The notes under the pieces are model-generated. The model was not told the origin of the DNA. It saw only the letters and a program-made list of their open reading frames with translations, and ran no database searches. A stretch of 32,413 nucleotides of DNA, from positions 1 to 32,413 of the IMG/VR virus record IMGVR_UViG_3300038715_000034, one strand, 5' to 3'. The first letter of the stretch is position 1; each line of letters opens with the position of its first letter. The DNA comes from a virus. This document shows, one piece after another, positions 28,982 through 32,413 of this stretch. The position numbers were made by a program, and so were the translations under genes.

Positions 28982-30844
28982 CTAATCATTAAAACTATCC
29001 AATTCAGTTTCCATTTTACGATATTGACCATGCCCAATCTTACTAATTAAGCCTTGGTTAATCATGCGATCCAACCAATTTGAAACCGCAGTATTGCTAC
29101 CAACTCCAACCACCGAATCCAGCGCAGCCTTAAACATTTCTCTGCTAAAGTTATGCCCTTCTGTCGCAATCGCCTGCAAGACTTTTTCTTCAACTGACTC
29201 TTTCGGATCGGTATACCAAAACATTTCATTCTTTGGCAGCGGCTTTAAATACTCAAAGTATAATGGCCCATCACTAACATTATGCAACTTGACTCCAACT
29301 GGCACGCCATGCAAATCATTCTGGCTGCGCACCTTCGTAATCTTCATTACCTTTAATCCAGGCAAACGCTGACTACTAGCAAGCTGTACAATACCATCCA
29401 AATGGTTCGTGTATGCACTCCCGCCCAACATCATGCTGACATCGAGCGGACTTGCTTCACCAATCTTTTTATGATGTGACACAATCAAAATAGCAACCTT
29501 ATGCTTATTCTTCAAATTAACCATCGTACGCAGCAAGTCCATTACATCATCGTTCTTACTTACATTCTTATTCGTACTTGTATAAAGGTTATCAACTACC
29601 AACACCTCGCATGGGTCAAACGTCAAATTAGCGTCCATTTCTTCCCACTTGTCGGTAAACACATTGTCTTGACCACTGCTCAAAATACTAAGATTCTGCT
29701 CAAACCGCTCCGCTTCTACTGGATACTTGTCAACAAAATGCATTGCGGTCCGCTCAATCAACTGCTTAAAACTCTCGTCCTTCAACTCAAACTGCACATG
29801 CATAACCTTCCTAGGCTTCGGTATCCTAAACCCCAAGAACGGCACACCTAAAGCCAGACACGTAGATAACTGCAAGCTCATTACAGACTTACCCACGTTC
29901 GTACCGCCTGCAAGGCCCATAATGTCCTTTTCAAAAAACAAGTCATCAATGATAGGCTCTGGCATCTTCACAAATGTTTTTGCAAATTGTGAAGGACTAA
30001 AACTGCGCATTCCGCCAATATCCTCTGGTTTATCACCAAACCGCACACAGCACGCCAACAACTGATCTAAACTATGCCCATCACTAAACCAATCAGTAAG
30101 ATCATACCTTGAAGGCTTTTCTTCCCATTTCATAACGTACAATTTCAACAATTGAACCTTAGTTAATGAATATAGCCTTTTTGCCAGTTTTTGCGCACCT
30201 AGCTCGCCTTTTTCATCGTTATCGTACACTATGTATACCTTATTATATCTGTCAGCCAGAGTTATTTTGGCAGGCAGCGCACCCGCACCTGACGTAAATG
30301 TCAAGGCGGATGCGCCATTGCAGTATGCGGTGACAACGTCCTTTTCACCTTCGCAGATCACAAGACTGGAGAGAGATAGATGCGGAGTCTCAAATACCTT
30401 GCATTCTGCGTCACCAAACTGCGGTCCTTTATGAAATTTTACATGATTCTCATTAATCTGAAACACCAACTGCGCATTTTTCTTTTCATCGCGCCTGACA
30501 CCTATTGGCAGGTCCAGACACTTCTCATTCCAAGGTAGCTCCAACTCATCTATAGCCTCCTGCCAATGAGCAACAAACGTAGCGCGGCTCTGCGCATATC
30601 CGCTCTTTTTGACCTCTTTTGACTCAACTTTGACCTTGGTATTGGTCAGTTTATATTCTACCCGCGGGGTTTGTATCTTCTCTTCGCTAAAATCCCAAGG
30701 TGTTTGACATTTATGGCAATATGCATAGTCACCATTGATCTGCACTGTGCCTTGCTTACGTGATGTACCATCGTCACATAAAGGACACCAGGCGCGCCTA
30801 CCATTACTGCTTATGCGAGAAAAGACATCCGATGCACTCCTCAA
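28982..30844 (-). CDS. Primase-helicase (zinc finger, TOPRIM, RecA-like)
   Basis: This is a 620-residue replication protein that combines primase and helicase parts. A zinc finger at the N terminus has C-P-L-C near residue 21 and C-H-K-C near 45. A TOPRIM fold follows, with V-I-C-E-G-E-K-D-V near residue 165 and Y-I-V-Y-D-N-D-E-K-G near 210. A RecA-type motor has A-G-G-T-N-V-G-K-S near 315 and V-L-V-V-D-N-L-Y near 420, followed by L-I-V-S-H-H-K-K. The last 80 residues look like a winged helix. The start is a TTG overlapping the nuclease stop, with CAGGA upstream, since no ATG is available in frame. It is the largest early gene and probably acts at the repeat-rich gap next to its end. Confidence 0.92.
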   Translation of the reverse strand: MRSASDVFSRISSNGRRAWCPLCDDGTSRKQGTVQINGDYAYCHKCQTPWDFSEEKIQTPRVEYKLTNTKVKVESKEVKKSGYAQSRATFVAHWQEAIDELELPWNEKCLDLPIGVRRDEKKNAQLVFQINENHVKFHKGPQFGDAECKVFETPHLSLSSLVICEGEKDVVTAYCNGASALTFTSGAGALPAKITLADRYNKVYIVYDNDEKGELGAQKLAKRLYSLTKVQLLKLYVMKWEEKPSRYDLTDWFSDGHSLDQLLACCVRFGDKPEDIGGMRSFSPSQFAKTFVKMPEPIIDDLFFEKDIMGLAGGTNVGKSVMSLQLSTCLALGVPFLGFRIPKPRKVMHVQFELKDESFKQLIERTAMHFVDKYPVEAERFEQNLSILSSGQDNVFTDKWEEMDANLTFDPCEVLVVDNLYTSTNKNVSKNDDVMDLLRTMVNLKNKHKVAILIVSHHKKIGEASPLDVSMMLGGSAYTNHLDGIVQLASSQRLPGLKVMKITKVRSQNDLHGVPVGVKLHNVSDGPLYFEYLKPLPKNEMFWYTDPKESVEEKVLQAIATEGHNFSREMFKAALDSVVGVGSNTAVSNWLDRMINQGLISKIGHGQYRKMETELDSFND

Positions 30845-31497
30845 AACTTCCTGCGTAAGTTATACAGCGCACAGCAATGACGAAACGCCTGCGCACCCGC
30901 ATCCAACTTGTCGCGATCAATGACATGCTTATGAAACTTTCCATCTTCCTTACCAAAGCGCATAATAATACCGTATTTGACATCTGCTTTAGGCTGCGCA
31001 GCTTCATACATCATCGTGTATGCACCTAATTGAATCATCATCTCTGGGTATGGCCCGCCTTTACTCGTCTTCCAGTCCACCACAACAAGCTCATTATCTA
31101 TCTTGCCTATACAGTCCACTGTACCGCCAACGCGTAACTCTTCATTTACCAGCGCAAGCTCGGCAGCAAGTACCTTAAAGTTTGCCTTATCATACCATTT
31201 TTTAAATCCAAAGAATGCTTTTAGTGCCTGCTCTTCTTGATTTGGTGTATAATCCCGCGTATCTACATCAAAACCTTGAAGATAACCTTGTATAAGGATA
31301 TGTGTTAATGTGCCTATATGACCCGCTTCTCGCATGACTGCGTCGGCATCTTCGCCCTGCGCAGTAACACGCTTGGCCCATGCAATCAGCGTATTCTTAT
31401 TCCATCCTAACTGATTGTTAATGATAGTGGTCACACTTGCTGCGCGCTTGCCGTCTTTCAGCACATAGTTTTGACCATGTAACTTTGTTTTACTCAT
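30841..31497 (-). CDS. RecB/Cas4-type PD-(D/E)XK exonuclease
   Basis: This is a 218-residue nuclease. The N-terminal half is helical and has G-H-I-G-T-L-T-H near residue 60. The core V-G-G-T-V-D-C-I-G-K-I, then L-V-V-V-D-W-K-T-S-K-G, then M-I-Q-L-G-A-Y-T-M-M-Y-E gives the H, D, D-x-K and Q-x-x-x-Y residues of RecB-family exonucleases. There is no Cas4 four-cysteine cluster in the expected place, though two C residues lie at the C terminus. A role in degrading host DNA or in recombination with SSB fits. The ATG overlaps the stop of a tiny membrane gene. Confidence 0.85.
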   Translation of the reverse strand: MSKTKLHGQNYVLKDGKRAASVTTIINNQLGWNKNTLIAWAKRVTAQGEDADAVMREAGHIGTLTHILIQGYLQGFDVDTRDYTPNQEEQALKAFFGFKKWYDKANFKVLAAELALVNEELRVGGTVDCIGKIDNELVVVDWKTSKGGPYPEMMIQLGAYTMMYEAAQPKADVKYGIIMRFGKEDGKFHKHVIDRDKLDAGAQAFRHCCALYNLRRKF

Positions 31498-31624
31498 TAA
31501 TATATCTCTCCTTTAATTCAGTTATGATTAAAAACGCAACTCCAAATGCCAATGCCCAGAAAAACAAGCCTAGGCCAAGCACTAGGACATTCGCTACCCA
31601 TTCTGCTATATCAAACATAATCAC
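31490..31624 (-). CDS. Small single-span membrane protein (44 aa)
   Basis: From a GTG with AAGGAG eight bases upstream (an ATG six bases on is the alternative). It has a hydrophobic helix V-L-V-L-G-L-G-L-F-F-W-A-L-A-F-G and ends E-L-K-E-R-Y-I-N-E. GTG overlaps the TGA of the preceding gene. It stops inside the RecB gene's ATG region. Function is unknown. The early-operon position makes it unlikely to be a holin. Confidence 0.6.
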   Translation of the reverse strand: MIMFDIAEWVANVLVLGLGLFFWALAFGVAFLIITELKERYINE

Positions 31625-31791
31625 GATATAATCTCCTTATATATGTCCATACATAGCTCTTCTATCTCTTTGATCTTCTTTGCAAAGTACCATCTCTGTA
31701 AATAATGGTATGCAATGATAGATACAATGACTATGGTAACAATAAACACGTCAAACGCGTTCTCCTGCAATGATTCTAACCAATAGCTCAT
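31621..31791 (-). CDS. Small single-span membrane protein (56 aa)
   Basis: ATG with AAGGAG five bases upstream. N-terminal S-Y-W-L-E-S, then a transmembrane helix V-F-I-V-T-I-V-I-V-S-I-I-A-Y, then a charged helix (A-K-K-I-K-E-I-E-E-L). It is coupled to the next tiny membrane gene by GTGA. The pair could form a superinfection exclusion or membrane replication anchor, which is inference. Confidence 0.65.
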   Translation of the reverse strand: MSYWLESLQENAFDVFIVTIVIVSIIAYHYLQRWYFAKKIKEIEELCMDIYKEIIS

Positions 31792-31856
31792 ATTATCTCC
31801 TTTTCTTTATATTTACCCGACATGGTAGCGTCCACCAAGCCAATGTCATCCTTTTT

Positions 31857-32102
31857 CTATGCATTCGCACTTTTGTCGGGTTTGCATCTTTTACAAATCT
31901 TTCTCGGTTTGCCATAACTAACAAAATCTTCATAATACTCTGTACGCTTATGCCAGTTGACTCTAGATGGTTCATAGCACCGCTTGCATTCTGTGCAATA
32001 AAAAATAGTTTTATCTGCAAGCTCCGCATCTAAATTCTTCTTATGACGCAGTTTTTTGATTGGTTTACTCTTACGTCTGCCAAATACAATAAAGTTATTC
32101 AT
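31857..32102 (-). CDS. Zinc-ribbon protein (81 aa)
   Basis: A basic front (F-G-R-R-K-S-K-P-I-K-K-L-R-H-K-K) followed by C-T-E-C near residue 36 and C-K-R-C near residue 70 makes a two-pair zinc ribbon. The W-H-K-R segment lies between. It resembles small phage DNA-binding or HNH-less remnants, and no nuclease motif is visible. It overlaps the upstream gene by 8 bases. Confidence 0.65.
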   Translation of the reverse strand: MNNFIVFGRRKSKPIKKLRHKKNLDAELADKTIFYCTECKRCYEPSRVNWHKRTEYYEDFVSYGKPRKICKRCKPDKSANA

Positions 32103-32310
32103 TAATCAATTCCTTTACTTTATTTGTTATATCATTTTCTTTGCCTTGTCCATCTATGTATGCAGCAAAGAACACCTCTGCATTTTTCCTACGGCCCATG
32201 AAGGCTTTCATATCCTTGCATAAGTCCTCAAGAGAAAACGCCATAAACTGCGCATCTTCCCATTCATCATGCTCATTGTCATAAGCCACACTGCCTGCGT
32301 AATGTCTCAT
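32095..32310 (-). CDS. Small acidic hypothetical protein (71 aa)
   Basis: Starts at the ATG at 32310, which overlaps the TGA of the PP-loop gene (ATGA). Reads M-R-H-Y-A-G-S-V-A-Y-D-N-E-H-D-E-W, then F-S-L-E-D-L-C-K-D-M-K-A-F. Mixed fold, no domain recognised. The next gene's ATG lies within its last codons. Confidence 0.6.
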   Translation of the reverse strand: MRHYAGSVAYDNEHDEWEDAQFMAFSLEDLCKDMKAFMGRRKNAEVFFAAYIDGQGKENDITNKVKELINE

Positions 32311-32413
32311 AAGCCACAAAATCCTTCTTCACACATAAACAATTCCTGCTGATCTGCAAACTCAATTCTCTCTAATGGTACTAATGATCTATGTAAATAA
32401 AGTTTATCATCTA
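32307..32413 (-). CDS. PP-loop ATPase, 3' end across the seam
   Basis: C-terminal end of the gene that starts at 746. The unique part is 32307-32340. It ends L-F-M-C-E-E-G-F-C-G-L and TGA. The C-x-x-x-x-C pair in the tail is conserved in related phage proteins as I remember them. Total length after joining is 780 bases, a whole number of codons, which supports the circular reading. Confidence 0.85.
   Translation of the reverse strand, partial: DDKLYLHRSLVPLERIEFADQQELFMCEEGFCGL
32341..32413. repeat. Terminal direct repeat, right copy
   Basis: Identical to positions 1-73. It should be counted once in the genome. Confidence 0.95.

Noticed and set aside
31793-32029. A 78-residue leftward frame over the zinc-ribbon gene
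   Set aside because: It overlaps the 81-residue zinc-ribbon protein almost entirely. The latter has the paired cysteines and the coupled start.
1-32413. tRNA genes, integrase, att site, restriction-modification or toxin-antitoxin system
   Set aside because: I looked for cloverleaf-like segments, a tyrosine or serine recombinase signature and methyltransferase motifs, and saw none. A covariance search would be needed for tRNAs.

Overview
The window looks like the complete genome of one phage. Its first 73 bases recur exactly as its last 73 bases, so the assembly closes into a circle of about 32,340 bp and one gene runs across the seam. Gene content indicates a siphovirus: terminase, portal, HK97-type head genes, a tail tube, a frameshifted pair of tail assembly chaperones and a 609-residue tape measure, with no sheath or baseplate wedge genes. 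The DNA is AT-rich. The gene set (Gp88-type protein, peptidase-S74 fibre, strings of tiny lysine-rich genes, PP-loop/PAPS-reductase-like enzyme) resembles marine phages of Proteobacteria. The host cannot be named, and I see no integrase.

Nearly all genes are on the minus strand and are read from high to low coordinates. A control region at 26183-26554 fires both ways. Leftward from it runs the packaging and structural operon: HTH protein, TerS, TerL, portal, minor head protein, morphogenesis protein, scaffold and major capsid protein (MCP). It continues through a large fibre, a membrane/lysis-type cluster, a block of very basic mini-proteins, a lysozyme-like protein, neck and tail completion proteins, tube, chaperones, tape measure and two tip proteins, ending at 3733. 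The next operon starts at about 3.7 kb with an XRE repressor under an 11-bp-arm palindrome. It continues leftward through SSB, a Hjc-like resolvase, two further PD-(D/E)XK nucleases and the PP-loop enzyme, crosses the seam, and goes on through small membrane proteins, a RecB/Cas4-type nuclease and a primase-helicase ending at 28982. The only rightward genes (26555-28352) encode a Gp88 family protein and small companions, and end in a clear terminator. Between that terminator and the end of the primase gene lies a repeat-rich gap that is my best candidate for the replication origin.

The main discovery is in the MCP gene (19830-21179). It is split by two group I introns of 243 and 237 nt, in three exons of 53, 724 and 93 nt. 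The introns are diverged copies of each other. Their sequence differences compensate across helices P3, P6, P8, P9 and P9.2. Splicing yields an uninterrupted 289-residue capsid protein. Neither intron carries a homing endonuclease. A free-standing nuclease of the type found in some group I introns lies at 746-1132, which makes mobilisation in trans worth testing.

Other points of interest are a textbook A AAA AAG frameshift site in the tail chaperones, a frameshift in a conserved basic mini-protein, a 12-residue peptide with six cysteines, a palindrome next to the repressor, and a stereotyped ribosome-binding leader repeated before the rightward genes.
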